Positions 29,047 through 42,870 of a stretch of 64,000 nt of DNA are shown one piece after another. Each line of letters opens with the position of its first letter. Positions within the stretch are counted from its first letter, which is position 1. The notes below the pieces were generated by a model. The model did no database searches and was not told the DNA's origin. It saw nothing but the letters and a program-made list of their open reading frames with translations. Position numbers and translations under genes: made by a program. Source of the DNA: Dryocola clanedunensis subsp. sulfonylureivorans (lineage in GTDB: Bacteria > Pseudomonadota > Gammaproteobacteria > Enterobacterales > Enterobacteriaceae); the NCBI RefSeq assembly GCF_016756775.1, contig NZ_JAERMU010000022.1:1-64000 (forward strand). The letters are read 5' to 3'.

Positions 29047-30495
29047 ATGGCGAAAATTACGGAACAATTGATTGCCACGATCCTGGAACTGGTCGGCAAT
29101 AAAAATAATATTCAGACCTGCGGGCACTGTATGACCCGCCTGCGCCTGGCGCTGCATAATGACCAGCTGATCGAACAAGATAAGCTCAAGGCGCTTGACG
29201 GCGTATTGGGCGTCATCAATAGCGACGATCAGCTGCAAATCATCCTCGGGCCGGGCAAGGCACAAACCGCTGCCGAAATGATGAATAGCATGCTGACCAA
29301 TGGCGAAGCTGCCGCATCAGCCCCCAAAGATACAGATGTTGGTTCCGTTGCCAGTGACACAAAGCAGAAGATGAAAGCGAAGCAGACCAGCGTGGTGCAT
29401 CAGTTCCTCGCTAAGTTTGCCACCATCTTCACGCCTCTGATCCCAGGGTTTATCGCCGCCGGGATGCTGCTGGGCTTTGCCACGCTGATTGAACAAAGCC
29501 TGCTGGCTAACGCCGCCGAGAAAAATGCCACTATCGTGCATATTGTCGGTTACATGAAGATTTTCGGTAAGGGGCTGTTCACCTTCCTGCCGGTGCTGAT
29601 TGGCTATAACGCCCAGAAAGCGTTCGGCGGCTCCGGGGTTAACGGCGCAATTATCGCCTCGCTGTTCCTGCTGGGCTATGACCCTGCGGCGACCACGGGC
29701 TACTTCTCAGGCATTGATAACTTCTTCGGCATGGGCATCGACCCGCGCGGTAGCATTATCGGCGTACTGATTGCCTCTATCCTGGGCGCGTGGATTGAAC
29801 GCCAAATCCGTAAGGTCGTCCCTGATAACCTGGACATGATTGTGACTTCCCTGCTGACGCTGCTGATCACCGGCGCGCTGACCTTTACGCTGATCATGCC
29901 TTTTGGCGGCGAGATGTTTAAAGGCATGTCCTGGCTGTTTATGCACCTTAACGGCAATCCGTTTGGCTGCGCCATCCTGGCTGGTCTGTTCCTGATTGCC
30001 GTCGTGTTTGGCGTCCACCAGGGCTTTATTCCGGTCTACTTCGCGCTGATGGATGCCCAGGGCTTTAACTCCCTGTTCCCGATTCTGGCAATGGCCGGTG
30101 GCGGACAAGTGGGTGCGGCGCTGGCGCTTTATTACCGTTCGGCTAAAGGTTCCCTGACCCGCAATCAGGTTAAGGGTGCGATTATCCCTGGTCTGTTAGG
30201 CGTGGGCGAGCCGCTGATTTATGCCGTTACACTGCCGCGAGTGAAACCCTTCGTCACGGCCTGTATTGGCGGTGCCTGCGGCGGGTTCTTCATTGGTCTG
30301 GTTGCGTGGCTGGGTCTGCCGATTGGTCTGAACACCGTGTTCGGCCCGTCAGGCCTGGTGTCCCTGCCGCTGATGACGTCAAGTCAGGGCATTTATGCAG
30401 GTATGGGCGTCTACGCCGCCGGCGTGCTGATTTCTTATATTTGCGGTTTTATCCTCACCTGGTTCTTTGGCCACAAAGATGTTGATCTGACTTAA
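29047..30495 (+). CDS. murP: MurNAc-specific PTS enzyme IIBC MurP
   Basis: A 482-residue PTS permease in the order IIB-linker-IIC, as in E. coli MurP. The IIB phospho-cysteine lies in [13 protein letters not shown] (about 22-34). An Ala/Lys linker (about 85-115) leads to the IIC domain with [14 protein letters not shown] and [18 protein letters not shown]. It lacks IIA and should use Crr. It imports MurNAc as the 6-phosphate, the substrate of MurQ. A strong terminator follows. Confidence 0.92.
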   Translation: MAKITEQLIATILELVGNKNNIQTCGHCMTRLRLALHNDQLIEQDKLKALDGVLGVINSDDQLQIILGPGKAQTAAEMMNSMLTNGEAAASAPKDTDVGSVASDTKQKMKAKQTSVVHQFLAKFATIFTPLIPGFIAAGMLLGFATLIEQSLLANAAEKNATIVHIVGYMKIFGKGLFTFLPVLIGYNAQKAFGGSGVNGAIIASLFLLGYDPAATTGYFSGIDNFFGMGIDPRGSIIGVLIASILGAWIERQIRKVVPDNLDMIVTSLLTLLITGALTFTLIMPFGGEMFKGMSWLFMHLNGNPFGCAILAGLFLIAVVFGVHQGFIPVYFALMDAQGFNSLFPILAMAGGGQVGAALALYYRSAKGSLTRNQVKGAIIPGLLGVGEPLIYAVTLPRVKPFVTACIGGACGGFFIGLVAWLGLPIGLNTVFGPSGLVSLPLMTSSQGIYAGMGVYAAGVLISYICGFILTWFFGHKDVDLT

Positions 30496-30502
30496 GATCG
30501 AG

Positions 30503-30547
30503 GGCAAGCGGTGCCCCCTGAGACTACATTACCGCTTGCCTTTTTTT
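30503..30547 (+). terminator. Terminator of murQP
   Basis: GGCAAGCGGT (30503-30512) pairs with ACCGCTTGCC (30531-30540), followed by T7. Confidence 0.85.
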
Positions 30548-30560
30548 CTTTACGACAGAA

Positions 30561-31373
30561 TCAGTTAAGAACAAATTTCTCTATCGCGTAGGCAACGCCA
30601 TCTTCCAGATTGGATTTGGTGACAAAGTCGCTGACTTCTTTAACTTTATCGATAGCGTTTTCCATTGCCACGCCCATCCCTGCATATTCCAGCATCGCAA
30701 TATCATTTTCCTGATCGCCCAGCGTCATGACTTCTTCGCGTTTGATGCCCAACGCTTCCGCCAGTGCCTTCACGCCGGTGCCTTTGTTTACGCGCTTATC
30801 GAGGATTTCCAGGAAGTATGGGGAGCTTTTCAGCAGCGTATAACGCTCTCTGACTTCATCCGGGATTTTGGCAATCGCTTTGTCCAGAATCACCGGATCG
30901 TCGATCATCATCACCTTCAGGAACTCGCCGTTTTTATCCATGTTTTCCGCTTCGCAGAACACCAGCGGGATGTTGGCGATAAAGGATTCATGCACGGTGT
31001 AGTAGCTGATGTCGCGGTTGGCGGTGTAGAGCGTGTGGCGATCCAGCGCGTGGAAGTGTGACCCTACATCGCGGGAGAGTTGTTCCAGGTAGCGATAGTC
31101 GTCGTAGTTCAGTGCGGTTTGCGCCACGGTGCTGCCGTCGTTTGCTTTCTGAACCAGCGCACCGTTGTAGGTGATGCAGTAGTCGTTTGGCTGATCCATG
31201 TGCAATTCGCGCAGGTAGTTTTCAACGCCCGCAAAAGGACGTCCGGTGCAGAGCACCACGTTTACGCCGCGCGCGCGGGCTTTGGCAATGGCGTCTTTTA
31301 CCGCCGGGGAGATAGTGTGGTCAGGCAACAGCAGCGTGCCATCCATATCAATCGCGATCAGTTTTATTGGCAT
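30561..31373 (-). CDS. yidA: HAD sugar-phosphatase YidA
   Basis: A 270-residue Cof-type HAD phosphatase, as long as E. coli YidA, which acts on sugar phosphates such as erythrose-4-P. Motif I DMDGTLL (about 9-15), motif II CTGRP, the Lys of NKGTGVKAL and motif IV GDQENDIAML are complete. It converges on murP. Confidence 0.93.
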   Translation of the reverse strand: MPIKLIAIDMDGTLLLPDHTISPAVKDAIAKARARGVNVVLCTGRPFAGVENYLRELHMDQPNDYCITYNGALVQKANDGSTVAQTALNYDDYRYLEQLSRDVGSHFHALDRHTLYTANRDISYYTVHESFIANIPLVFCEAENMDKNGEFLKVMMIDDPVILDKAIAKIPDEVRERYTLLKSSPYFLEILDKRVNKGTGVKALAEALGIKREEVMTLGDQENDIAMLEYAGMGVAMENAIDKVKEVSDFVTKSNLEDGVAYAIEKFVLN

Positions 31374-31471
31374 GGTTTTTCCTGAGGTAAGGAGTTTATT
31401 TCATGCTAACGCGATTCCGCAGACAAAAATAGAGCTACATTCCTCGCTGATGCTGCCCCTTTTGCCATGAA

Positions 31472-31492
31472 AAACGCCACCCTCGGGTGGCG
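31472..31492. terminator. Terminator hairpin, distal copy
   Basis: CGCCACCCTCGGGTGGCG at 31475-31492; on the minus strand it is followed by TTTTT, so this is the likely true yidB terminator. The same 21 bases recur at 31635-31655. Confidence 0.75.
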
Positions 31493-31634
31493 TTCAGACG
31501 GATGATAAACCTAAAGCGAACGAGTTTCGCAAAGATCTCACCGAATAAATAATAAGGAAAATCAATTTATTGATTTTCGCCTGCTTGCCACGAAGAAGGA
31601 AAAACCGCGCTTTATCCTTCTTCGTCAGCAATCT
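31493..31634 (+). mobile_element. MITE-like terminator-associated repeat, copy 2
   Basis: A 142-bp element with the same interior as 11641-11782, in the opposite orientation relative to the adjacent operon. Terminal repeats AGACGGATGATAAA and (reversed) AGATTGCTGACGAA; palindromes GAAAATCAAT/ATTGATTTTC and CGAAGAAGG/CCTTCTTCG. It is flanked by a perfect 21-base direct repeat of the yidB terminator hairpin, a different hairpin from the one at copy 1. Confidence 0.6.
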
Positions 31635-31655
31635 AAACGCCACCCTCGGGTGGCG
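31635..31655. terminator. Duplicated terminator hairpin, proximal copy
   Basis: Second copy of the 31472-31492 hairpin, eight bases from the yidB stop, with only three T after the stem. Confidence 0.7.
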
Positions 31656-31662
31656 CTGTCAT

Positions 31663-32055
31663 TCAGCGAAAGAACTTATCACGCAGAAGATGAAAGCCCT
31701 TGGTGAGGAGATCTTCATCGTCGTGCTTAACTTCGCCGCCGGGCGAAAGCGCATCGACGATTTTTGGGAACTGCTCGGACAGCAGCTGCGAAGCGCTGGT
31801 CACGTCAATCCCCAGTTTTTCAGCCAGTCCGCTGATAGCGGGCGTACCCAGCACTTCCTGAACCTGCTCCGGGCTGACGCTCTGATTGCGCGCGCCGCTC
31901 AGCCACGAGCTGACGACTTCGCCAAAGCCTTTTTGCCGGAACTGCTCCAGTATCGCCTGAATCCCACCCTGCTGATTTATCCACTCAAGGACGACTTTGA
32001 ATTTTCCTGACTCGCCGCCCCCCATCATGCCGGTCACCTGATCGAATAGACCCAT
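31663..32055 (-). CDS. yidB: YidB, DUF937 protein
   Basis: A 130-residue protein of the YidB/DUF937 family (MGLFDQVTGMMGG start, EQVQEVLGTPAISGLAEKLG middle, LLSEQFPKIVDALSPGGEV end). It has no signal peptide and its function is not known. It lies just downstream of gyrB as in E. coli. Confidence 0.9.
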   Translation of the reverse strand: MGLFDQVTGMMGGGESGKFKVVLEWINQQGGIQAILEQFRQKGFGEVVSSWLSGARNQSVSPEQVQEVLGTPAISGLAEKLGIDVTSASQLLSEQFPKIVDALSPGGEVKHDDEDLLTKGFHLLRDKFFR

Positions 32056-32184
32056 GGTCGTGTCCTCTTACGATTACGACGTTTGCTTTAAAAGTGTACG
32101 ACACAGGGAGAATTTAGCGCGGATATTTAGGCAAGACGGGAAAGGAAAGTGCTGGCGGGCAGGCGCCCACCAGCAGGTTACTGC

Positions 32185-35701
<3,517 letters not shown>

Positions 35702-36802
35702 CTACAGTCTCATCGGCATCACAACATAGGCCGCCGCTTGTGAAGCAGCATCTTCAATCTGCACGCTGGAAACGGAGTCGGTCAGCAAAATGCGTACGTT
35801 TTCGCATTTCAGCGCGTTCAGCACGTCCAGTACGTAGCTGACGTTAAAACCAATTTCCAGATCGGTACCGTCGTAGGAGACATCCAGAATTTCTTCTGCT
35901 TCTTCCTGCTCCGGGTTGTTGGCGGTGATTTTGATCTGGTTCTGGCTGACATACAGGCGCACGCCGCGGAATTTCTCGTTAGAGAGAATCGCCGCGCGGG
36001 CAAAGGCCTGCTTCAGCAGGTCGCAACCTGCGTCCAGATGTTTATCCGGGTTCTTCGGCAATACGCGGCGATAATCCGGGAAACGGCCATCAACCAGCTT
36101 CGAAGTGAAGATAAAATCGCCGACGTGGGCGCGAATGTTATTGCTACCAATCTGCACGCGAAGCGGCGTGTCGCCACCGTCGAGCATACGCATCAGTTCA
36201 ATCACACCTTTACGAGGCACGATCACCGAATGATTAGGCAAAGACTGGCCAATAGGCATGGAGCACACCGCCAGACGGTGTCCATCGGTGGCAACCGTAC
36301 GCAGCTCTTCCCCTTCGGTTTCAAACAGCATGCCGTTGAGGTAGTAGCGGACGTCCTGATGGGCCATAGAAAACTGCGTGGCTTCAATCAGGCGCTTCAT
36401 GGTCGCCTGTGGGAGCGTGAATTCCACTTCGCTCTGCCAGTCGTCCAGGTTCGGGAAATCTGCCGCCGGCAGGGTGGACAGCGAGAAGCGGCTGCGCCCG
36501 GAGCGAACCAGCATGCGGTCCCCTTCAAGCTGCACGGCTATCTCTGCGCCTTCCGGCAGGCCCCGGCAAATGTCAAAGAATTTGCGGGCCGGAACAGTTG
36601 TCGCACCGGGTTCATGAGGCTGAACCAGCGCCACGCGCGCGACCATCTCCATCTCCAGATCGGTTCCGGTTAAAGAGAGCGCGCCTTCCGCGACTTGCAA
36701 CAGCAGGTTGCCGAGAATCGGTAACGTTGGACGGCCACCAAGCGGGCCACTCACCTGTTGCAGCGGTTTTAATAAAGTTTCACGTTCAACGGTAAATTTC
36801 AT
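35702..36802 (-). CDS. dnaN: DNA polymerase III beta clamp
   Basis: A 366-residue sliding clamp made of three similar domains; the end YVVMPMRL is the canonical clamp C-terminus. It keeps Pol III on DNA and binds DnaA-regulatory Hda. It lies 4 bases after dnaA. Confidence 0.97.
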   Translation of the reverse strand: MKFTVERETLLKPLQQVSGPLGGRPTLPILGNLLLQVAEGALSLTGTDLEMEMVARVALVQPHEPGATTVPARKFFDICRGLPEGAEIAVQLEGDRMLVRSGRSRFSLSTLPAADFPNLDDWQSEVEFTLPQATMKRLIEATQFSMAHQDVRYYLNGMLFETEGEELRTVATDGHRLAVCSMPIGQSLPNHSVIVPRKGVIELMRMLDGGDTPLRVQIGSNNIRAHVGDFIFTSKLVDGRFPDYRRVLPKNPDKHLDAGCDLLKQAFARAAILSNEKFRGVRLYVSQNQIKITANNPEQEEAEEILDVSYDGTDLEIGFNVSYVLDVLNALKCENVRILLTDSVSSVQIEDAASQAAAYVVMPMRL

Positions 36803-36806
36803 AGCG

Positions 36807-38192
36807 TCACGAAGATAATGTTCTGATTAGGTTAGAGAAATCTTCTTTGATGTCGTGGCTTTCTTCACGCAGCTGTTCAATCTTACGGCAGGCGTGCAGC
36901 ACGGTAGTATGGTCGCGACCGCCAAAAGCATCACCGATTTCCGGCAGGCTGTGGTTCGTCAGCTCTTTCGCCAGCGCCATCGCCATCTGGCGCGGGCGGG
37001 CAACGGAGCGGGAACGACGTTTGGACAACAGGTCAGCAATCTTAATTTTATAGTACTCGGCCACCGTTTTCTGGATATTGTCGATGGTGACGAGTTTTTC
37101 CTGCAGCGCCAGCAGATCGCGCAGCGCTTCACGCACGAAATCGATAGTAATGGCACGGCCGGTAAAGTTGGCGTTGGCAATGACGCGGTTCAGCGCCCCT
37201 TCCAGCTCGCGCACGTTTGAACGCAGACGTTTGGCAATAAAGAAGGCGACTTCACCCGGCAGGCGTATGTCGTTCTCGTCCGCTTTTTTCATCAGGATCG
37301 CTACGCGAGTTTCTAACTCAGGCGGTTCGATCGCCACGGTCAGACCCCAGCCGAAGCGGGATTTGAGACGATCCTCTACGCCGTTGATCTCTTTTGGATA
37401 GCGATCCGAAGTCAGGATGATCTGTTGATTGCCTTCGAGCAGCGCGTTGAACGTATGGAAGAACTCTTCCTGCGAGCGCTCTTTATTGGCAAAGAATTGA
37501 ATGTCATCGATAAGCAGCGCGTCAACGGAGCGGTAGTAGCGTTTAAACTCTTCAATCGCATTGTTTTGCAGGGCTTTTACCATGTCCTGAACAAAGCGCT
37601 CGGAGTGCATATACACTACTTTAGCGTTTGGCTTACGGGCGATGATGCCGTTACCCACCGCGTGCAGCAGGTGCGTTTTACCTAAGCCCGTTCCGCCATA
37701 GAGGAAGAGAGGGTTATAGGCGCCACCTGGGTTATCGGCGACCTGGCGTGCCGCTGCACGGGCCAGCTGGTTCGATTTACCTTCTACGAAGTTATCGAAA
37801 GTGTGTTTAACGTTGACGTTCGAGCGGTAAGACTGTTCGGCGGGCGCAGGGAGATTATCCCAGCTTGGGCGCATAGGCGCGGCGGCACGAGCAGCCTGAG
37901 CCGGAGCGGCTGTCGCCACAGCTTGTTGATTCAGGTTCTGGCTAATGGGTTTGCTGCCCACTTCGAAGCGCAGCAGTGGCGCATCGTTGCCGCAGAAATC
38001 ATTCAACAGTCCATTGATATTATTCAGGTATTTATCCCTTACCCAATCAAGCACGAAACGGTTTGGCGCATAAAGGGCCAGCGTGTTATCGCTCAGTTCC
38101 GCCTGTAGGGGGCGTATCCACATACTGAATTCTGTGGCTGGTAACTCATCCTGCAATCGGGCAAGACACTGCTGCCAAAGCGAAAGTGACAC
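36807..38192 (-). CDS. dnaA: Replication initiator DnaA
   Basis: 461 residues. Domain I (about 1-85) opens [17 protein letters not shown]; linker II (Ala/Gln/Pro-rich, about 90-130) is a little shorter than in E. coli (467 residues). AAA+ domain: Walker [12 protein letters not shown], Walker B LLIDDIQF. Domain IV has the DnaA-box reading motif [15 protein letters not shown]. The start is GTG 38192, as in E. coli; four codons upstream are open but not conserved. Confidence 0.97.
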   Translation of the reverse strand: MSLSLWQQCLARLQDELPATEFSMWIRPLQAELSDNTLALYAPNRFVLDWVRDKYLNNINGLLNDFCGNDAPLLRFEVGSKPISQNLNQQAVATAAPAQAARAAAPMRPSWDNLPAPAEQSYRSNVNVKHTFDNFVEGKSNQLARAAARQVADNPGGAYNPLFLYGGTGLGKTHLLHAVGNGIIARKPNAKVVYMHSERFVQDMVKALQNNAIEEFKRYYRSVDALLIDDIQFFANKERSQEEFFHTFNALLEGNQQIILTSDRYPKEINGVEDRLKSRFGWGLTVAIEPPELETRVAILMKKADENDIRLPGEVAFFIAKRLRSNVRELEGALNRVIANANFTGRAITIDFVREALRDLLALQEKLVTIDNIQKTVAEYYKIKIADLLSKRRSRSVARPRQMAMALAKELTNHSLPEIGDAFGGRDHTTVLHACRKIEQLREESHDIKEDFSNLIRTLSS

Positions 38193-38366
38193 GGCGGACT
38201 CCACTCGAACAAAGTCGATAAAAAGACGAAGACTGAAAGTTTTACATTCATGATTGTTGACGCACGCCGACTCTCCCCAATGGGATCCCGGTACGGGAAG
38301 CGTGCGAACCGCTATCTGCGGTTTACCCTGATGTGGTCGATCTCTGGATCACGATCGGGACCGCGG

Positions 38367-38429
38367 ATCATAGCCTAAAGTGCGTCAGAGATCTTCTGTT
38401 TCTCACAGTTTCTTCCCGATTTATCCACA
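38367..38429 (-). promoter_or_regulatory. dnaA promoter region with DnaA box and GATC cluster
   Basis: On the minus strand a TATGAT -10 element (38367-38372) lies in GGCTATGATCC, as at E. coli dnaAp2. A perfect DnaA box TTATCCACA is at 38421-38429 upstream of it. Five GATC sites fall in about 65 bases around the promoter. This fits autorepression by DnaA and Dam/SeqA control. Confidence 0.75.
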
Positions 38430-38687
38430 GGGTAGTTTTAAGCCGCTTAAGTGTAATCGATCCTGGCCCGCCTGCTGCGATTTACGCTCTCATATTGGAA
38501 AATTTAATGACGAATGCACAAAATTGACTGAAGAGATCTAACGAAGATCCCCTGGGATCCTTGCGCTTTAATGGGGAGGCCGTATAATTCCCCACCCGTC
38601 GCATTTCGTCACTGTGTTTGTCTTACAGATCCTGGTCGTTTTTAGGGTCGGAAGAGGGAGTCAGGCGCGGGAATTAAGGAAAGAGAA

Positions 38688-38716
38688 TTGACTCCGGAGT
38701 GTACAATTATTACAAT
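38688..38716 (+). promoter_or_regulatory. rpmH promoter
   Basis: TTGACT (38688-38693), 17 bases, TACAAT (38711-38716). It matches the main E. coli rpmH promoter, divergent from dnaA. A 100-base leader follows. Confidence 0.85.
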
Positions 38717-38806
38717 CCGGCCTCTTTAATCAGCCACACTGAGGCGTAAGTCACTGCAGTTATTGCGGGGCATTATGCTAACCCAGTGAAATTTATCCAA
38801 GTTTAG

Positions 38807-38959
<153 letters not shown>

Positions 38960-38976
38960 TAAAAGCTAACCCCTGA

Positions 38977-39336
38977 GTGGTTAAGCTAGCTTTTCCCAGG
39001 GAGTTACGCTTGTTAACTCCCAATCATTTCACGTTCGTCTTCCAGCAGCCGCAAAGAGCGGGCACGCCGCAAATCACCATCCTCGGCCGCCTGAATTCGC
39101 TGGGGCATCCCCGCATCGGTCTTACAGTCGCTAAAAAAAATGTCAAACGCGCGCATGAACGCAATCGGATTAAACGTCTGACGCGGGAAAGCTTTCGTTT
39201 GCGTCAGCACGAATTGCCAGCAATGGACTTCGTGGTAGTGGCTAAGAAAGGTGTGGGTGACCTGGATAACCGGGCTTTATCGGAAGCATTGGAAAAGTTA
39301 TGGCGCCGTCACTGTCGCCAGTCTCAAGGCTCCTGA
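38977..39336 (+). CDS. rnpA: Ribonuclease P protein component
   Basis: A 119-residue basic protein that supports RNase P RNA in tRNA 5' maturation. The RNR motif [16 protein letters not shown] (about 59-74) is intact, and the length equals E. coli. The start is GTG 38977 (V-V-K-L-A-F), as in E. coli. It overlaps yidD by 37 bases. Confidence 0.96.
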   Translation: MVKLAFPRELRLLTPNHFTFVFQQPQRAGTPQITILGRLNSLGHPRIGLTVAKKNVKRAHERNRIKRLTRESFRLRQHELPAMDFVVVAKKGVGDLDNRALSEALEKLWRRHCRQSQGS

Positions 39337-39557
39337 TAACCCTGATTCGGGGTTATCAGCGCTTCATCAGCCCGCTCCTTGGGCCGCATTGCCGTTTCAA
39401 TCCCACCTGTTCTCACTACGGAATTGAGGCATTGCGCAGGTTTGGGGTGCTAAAAGGCAGTTGGTTGACAGTGAAACGCGTATTAAAATGCCACCCTTTA
39501 AACCCCGGTGGAGACGATCCCGTCCCACCTGGACCAATTGATACCAGAGAACACTAA
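39300..39557 (+). CDS. yidD: Membrane protein insertion efficiency factor YidD
   Basis: An 85-residue protein with an amphipathic N-terminal helix and the family core [13 protein letters not shown] and [15 protein letters not shown]. It assists membrane insertion by YidC. It begins inside rnpA and ends 2 bases before yidC. Confidence 0.95.
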   Translation: MAPSLSPVSRLLITLIRGYQRFISPLLGPHCRFNPTCSHYGIEALRRFGVLKGSWLTVKRVLKCHPLNPGGDDPVPPGPIDTREH

Positions 39558-39559
39558 CG

Positions 39560-41209
39560 ATGGATTCGCAACGCAATCTCTTTCTCATCGCTTTGTTGTT
39601 CGTGTCTTTCATGATCTGGCAAGCCTGGGAGCAGGACCACGCTCCTCAACCTCAGGCACAACAGACCACGCAGACTACGACCACCGCAACGGGTAGTGCC
39701 GCCGCAAGCCAGGGTGTGCCGGCCAGTGGCCAGGGAAAAATCATCACCGTTAAGACTGATGTCCTGGAACTCTCCATCAACACCCGCGGTGGTGATGTTG
39801 AACAGGCACAGCTGTTAACTTACCCGAAAGAGCTCAAATCTACCGAGCCGTTCCAGCTGCTGGAAACCACGCCAGAGTTCATCTATCAGGCACAGAGCGG
39901 TCTGACTGGTCGTGATGGTCCGGATAACCCGGCTAACGGTGCTCGTCCGCTGTATAACACGGATAAAGACACCTTCGTGATGGCTGATGGCCAGAATGAA
40001 CTGGTTATCCCGATGACCTGGACCGACGCAGCTGGCAACGTCTTCACCAAGTCCTTCACCCTTAAGCGCGGCGAGTTTGCGGTTGGTGTGAACTATAACG
40101 TGAAAAACGCCGGTGAGAAGCCGCTTGAGATTGCGACCTTCGGTCAGCTGAAGCAGTCCATCAATCTGCCGTCCCATCGCGATACCGGTAGCAGCAACTT
40201 TGCGCTGCATACCTTCCGCGGTGCTGCGTACTCCACCCCAGACGAGAAATACGAAAAGTATAAATTCGATAAAATCTCTGACGGTGAGAACCTGAACGTC
40301 AACGCCAGCAACGGCTGGGTGGCGATGCTGCAACAGTATTTTGCAACCGCATGGGTTCCGGGTAATCAGGGTACCAACAACTTCTATACCACCAAACTGA
40401 ACAACGACGTGGCGGCGATTGGTTACAAATCCGCACCGCAGCTGGTTCAGCCAGGCACAACCGCACAGCTGGGTAGCACGCTGTGGGTCGGCCCGGAAAT
40501 TCAGGACAAGATGGCTGCGGTTGCGCCTCACCTTGACCTGACGGTGGATTACGGCTGGCTGTGGTTCATCTCTCAGCCGCTGTTCAAACTGCTGAAGTTT
40601 ATCCACAGCTTTATCGGTAACTGGGGCTTCTCCATTATCGTTATCACCTTTATCGTTCGTGGCATCATGTACCCGCTGACCAAAGCGCAGTACACCTCCA
40701 TGGCGAAAATGCGCATGCTGCAGCCGAAGCTGGCCGCCATGCGTGAGCGTATTGGTGACGATAAGCAGCGCCAGAGTCAGGAAATGATGGCGCTGTACAA
40801 GGCAGAGAAGGTCAACCCGCTGGGTGGCTGTCTGCCGCTGGTTATCCAGATGCCAATCTTCCTGGCGTTGTACTACATGCTGATGGGCTCCGTTGAGCTG
40901 CGCCACGCGCCGTTTGCTCTGTGGATTCATGACCTGTCGGCGCAGGACCCGTACTACATCCTGCCGATCCTGATGGGCCTGACGATGTTCTTCATTCAGA
41001 AGATGTCGCCAACTACAGTGACCGACCCGATGCAGCAGAAGATCATGACCTTTATGCCGGTCATCTTCACGGTGTTCTTCCTGTGGTTCCCGTCCGGCCT
41101 GGTGCTGTACTATATCGTGAGTAACACGGTGACCATCATTCAGCAGCAGCTGATCTATCGCGGTCTGGAAAAACGTGGCTTACACAGCCGCGACAAGAAA
41201 AAGACCTGA
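39560..41209 (+). CDS. yidC: Membrane protein insertase YidC
   Basis: 549 residues. N-terminal helix ([17 protein letters not shown]), a Gln/Thr linker, a periplasmic beta-sandwich (about 55-340) and the Oxa1-type core of five helices with the groove Arg in [15 protein letters not shown]. It inserts proteins such as the F0 a and c subunits encoded at the right end of this window. Confidence 0.96.
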   Translation: MDSQRNLFLIALLFVSFMIWQAWEQDHAPQPQAQQTTQTTTTATGSAAASQGVPASGQGKIITVKTDVLELSINTRGGDVEQAQLLTYPKELKSTEPFQLLETTPEFIYQAQSGLTGRDGPDNPANGARPLYNTDKDTFVMADGQNELVIPMTWTDAAGNVFTKSFTLKRGEFAVGVNYNVKNAGEKPLEIATFGQLKQSINLPSHRDTGSSNFALHTFRGAAYSTPDEKYEKYKFDKISDGENLNVNASNGWVAMLQQYFATAWVPGNQGTNNFYTTKLNNDVAAIGYKSAPQLVQPGTTAQLGSTLWVGPEIQDKMAAVAPHLDLTVDYGWLWFISQPLFKLLKFIHSFIGNWGFSIIVITFIVRGIMYPLTKAQYTSMAKMRMLQPKLAAMRERIGDDKQRQSQEMMALYKAEKVNPLGGCLPLVIQMPIFLALYYMLMGSVELRHAPFALWIHDLSAQDPYYILPILMGLTMFFIQKMSPTTVTDPMQQKIMTFMPVIFTVFFLWFPSGLVLYYIVSNTVTIIQQQLIYRGLEKRGLHSRDKKKT

Positions 41210-41233
41210 TAGCATTTAAGCTCAAGCACACGG

Positions 41234-41259
41234 AAGGCGGTCAATTGACCGCCTTTTTT
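41234..41259 (+). terminator. Terminator after yidC
   Basis: AAGGCGGTCAATTGACCGCC palindrome followed by TTTTTT, 25 bases after the yidC stop. Confidence 0.85.
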
Positions 41260-41285
41260 ATTTGCTACCTAAAGACAGAGAAACT

Positions 41286-42650
41286 ATGAGCCATAACGAG
41301 ACAATCGTTGCCCAGGCGACCCCGCCTGGACGTGGCGGAGTCGGGATCCTGCGCGTCTCAGGCCAGCTTGCTCGCGACGTTGCGCAGGCGCTGCTGGGCA
41401 AGCTGCCAAAGCCACGCTACGCCGATTACCTGCCGTTCCGCGATGCAGACAACAGCACGCTGGATCAGGGCATCGCGCTGTGGTTCCCGGGGCCAAATTC
41501 CTTTACCGGCGAAGACGTGCTGGAACTGCAGGGCCACGGCGGGCCGGTCATTCTCGATCTGCTGTTAAAGCGCATTCTGGCTATTCCCGGCGTGCGTATC
41601 GCAAAGCCGGGGGAATTCTCTGAGCGCGCTTTTCTTAACGACAAGCTCGACCTGGCGCAGGCGGAGGCTATCGCCGACCTGATCGATGCCAGCTCAGAGC
41701 AGGCGGCCCGTTCGGCGCTGAACTCGTTGCAGGGCGCGTTTTCTGCCCGCGTAAACCATCTGGTTGAAGCGCTGACCCATCTGCGGATCTACGTTGAAGC
41801 GGCGATTGATTTCCCGGATGAGGAAATTGATTTTCTCTCCGACGGGAAAATTGAAGCGCAGCTTAATCAGGTGATGAGCGATCTGGATGCCGTGCGTGCC
41901 GAAGCACGTCAGGGCAGCCTGCTGCGCGAAGGGATGAAGGTAGTGATTGCCGGTCGTCCAAATGCCGGTAAGTCGAGCCTGCTCAATGCGCTGGCGGGTC
42001 GTGAAGCGGCCATCGTTACGGACATCGCGGGCACCACGCGAGACGTGCTGCGCGAACATATCCACATCGACGGTATGCCGCTGCACATTATCGATACCGC
42101 GGGATTACGCGAAGCAAGCGACGAAGTAGAGCGTATCGGTATCGAACGTGCGTGGAATGAGATCGAACAGGCCGACCGCGTGCTGTTTATGGTTGATGGC
42201 ACAACGACAGACGCAACGGACCCGGCGGCAATCTGGCCAGACTTTATCGCCCGTCTACCCGAACGCCTGCCGATCACCGTGGTGCGTAACAAAGCGGACG
42301 TCACTGGCGAGACGCTGGGCCTGAGCGATGTGAACGGTCACTCACTTGTTCGGCTTTCAGCGCGTACCGGTGAAGGCATTGAGGTACTGCGCGACCACCT
42401 GAAACAGAGCATGGGCTTTGAAACCAATATGGAAGGTGGCTTCCTGGCTCGCCGCCGCCATCTCCAGGCGCTGGAAGAGGCCGCTACGCACCTGCAGCAG
42501 GGAAAAGCCCAGCTGCTGGGCGCATGGGCCGGAGAGCTGCTGGCTGAAGAGCTGCGCCTGTCGCAGCAGTGCCTGAGCGAAATCACCGGTGAGTTCACCT
42601 CTGACGATCTGCTGGGCCGCATTTTCTCCAGCTTCTGCATCGGGAAGTAA
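41286..42650 (+). CDS. mnmE: tRNA modification GTPase MnmE
   Basis: A 454-residue GTPase that with MnmG makes the 5-(carboxymethyl)aminomethyl group on wobble U34. N-domain (folate binding), helical domain, G domain with [14 protein letters not shown] (about 222-235) and DIAGTTRD, and the C-terminal FCIGK with the catalytic Cys. ATG 41286 aligns with E. coli; the frame is open to 41262. Confidence 0.96.
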   Translation: MSHNETIVAQATPPGRGGVGILRVSGQLARDVAQALLGKLPKPRYADYLPFRDADNSTLDQGIALWFPGPNSFTGEDVLELQGHGGPVILDLLLKRILAIPGVRIAKPGEFSERAFLNDKLDLAQAEAIADLIDASSEQAARSALNSLQGAFSARVNHLVEALTHLRIYVEAAIDFPDEEIDFLSDGKIEAQLNQVMSDLDAVRAEARQGSLLREGMKVVIAGRPNAGKSSLLNALAGREAAIVTDIAGTTRDVLREHIHIDGMPLHIIDTAGLREASDEVERIGIERAWNEIEQADRVLFMVDGTTTDATDPAAIWPDFIARLPERLPITVVRNKADVTGETLGLSDVNGHSLVRLSARTGEGIEVLRDHLKQSMGFETNMEGGFLARRRHLQALEEAATHLQQGKAQLLGAWAGELLAEELRLSQQCLSEITGEFTSDDLLGRIFSSFCIGK

Positions 42651-42670
42651 GTACACGCTCACTTTCTAAA

Positions 42671-42705
42671 CACCCTGCATGGCAAAAAACGTGCAGGGTG
42701 TTTTT
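42671..42705 (+). terminator. Terminator after mnmE
   Basis: CACCCTGCA/TGCAGGGTG with T5. In E. coli tnaC would follow; here 160 AT-rich bases lead straight to yieE. Confidence 0.85.
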
Positions 42706-42870
42706 ATTTTATAAAAGATGATTTTAGCCGTACTAAATTCTATGTATTCATCGGTATAATTAATTGATCATCTCTTGACCAATATTTACTTATTCGAGGC
42801 CGTGCGTTTAGCCTGGAAAAACCCTACAATCAAAGGAGATGTCCCATTGACCATTATCAGGGAGTGAAAA

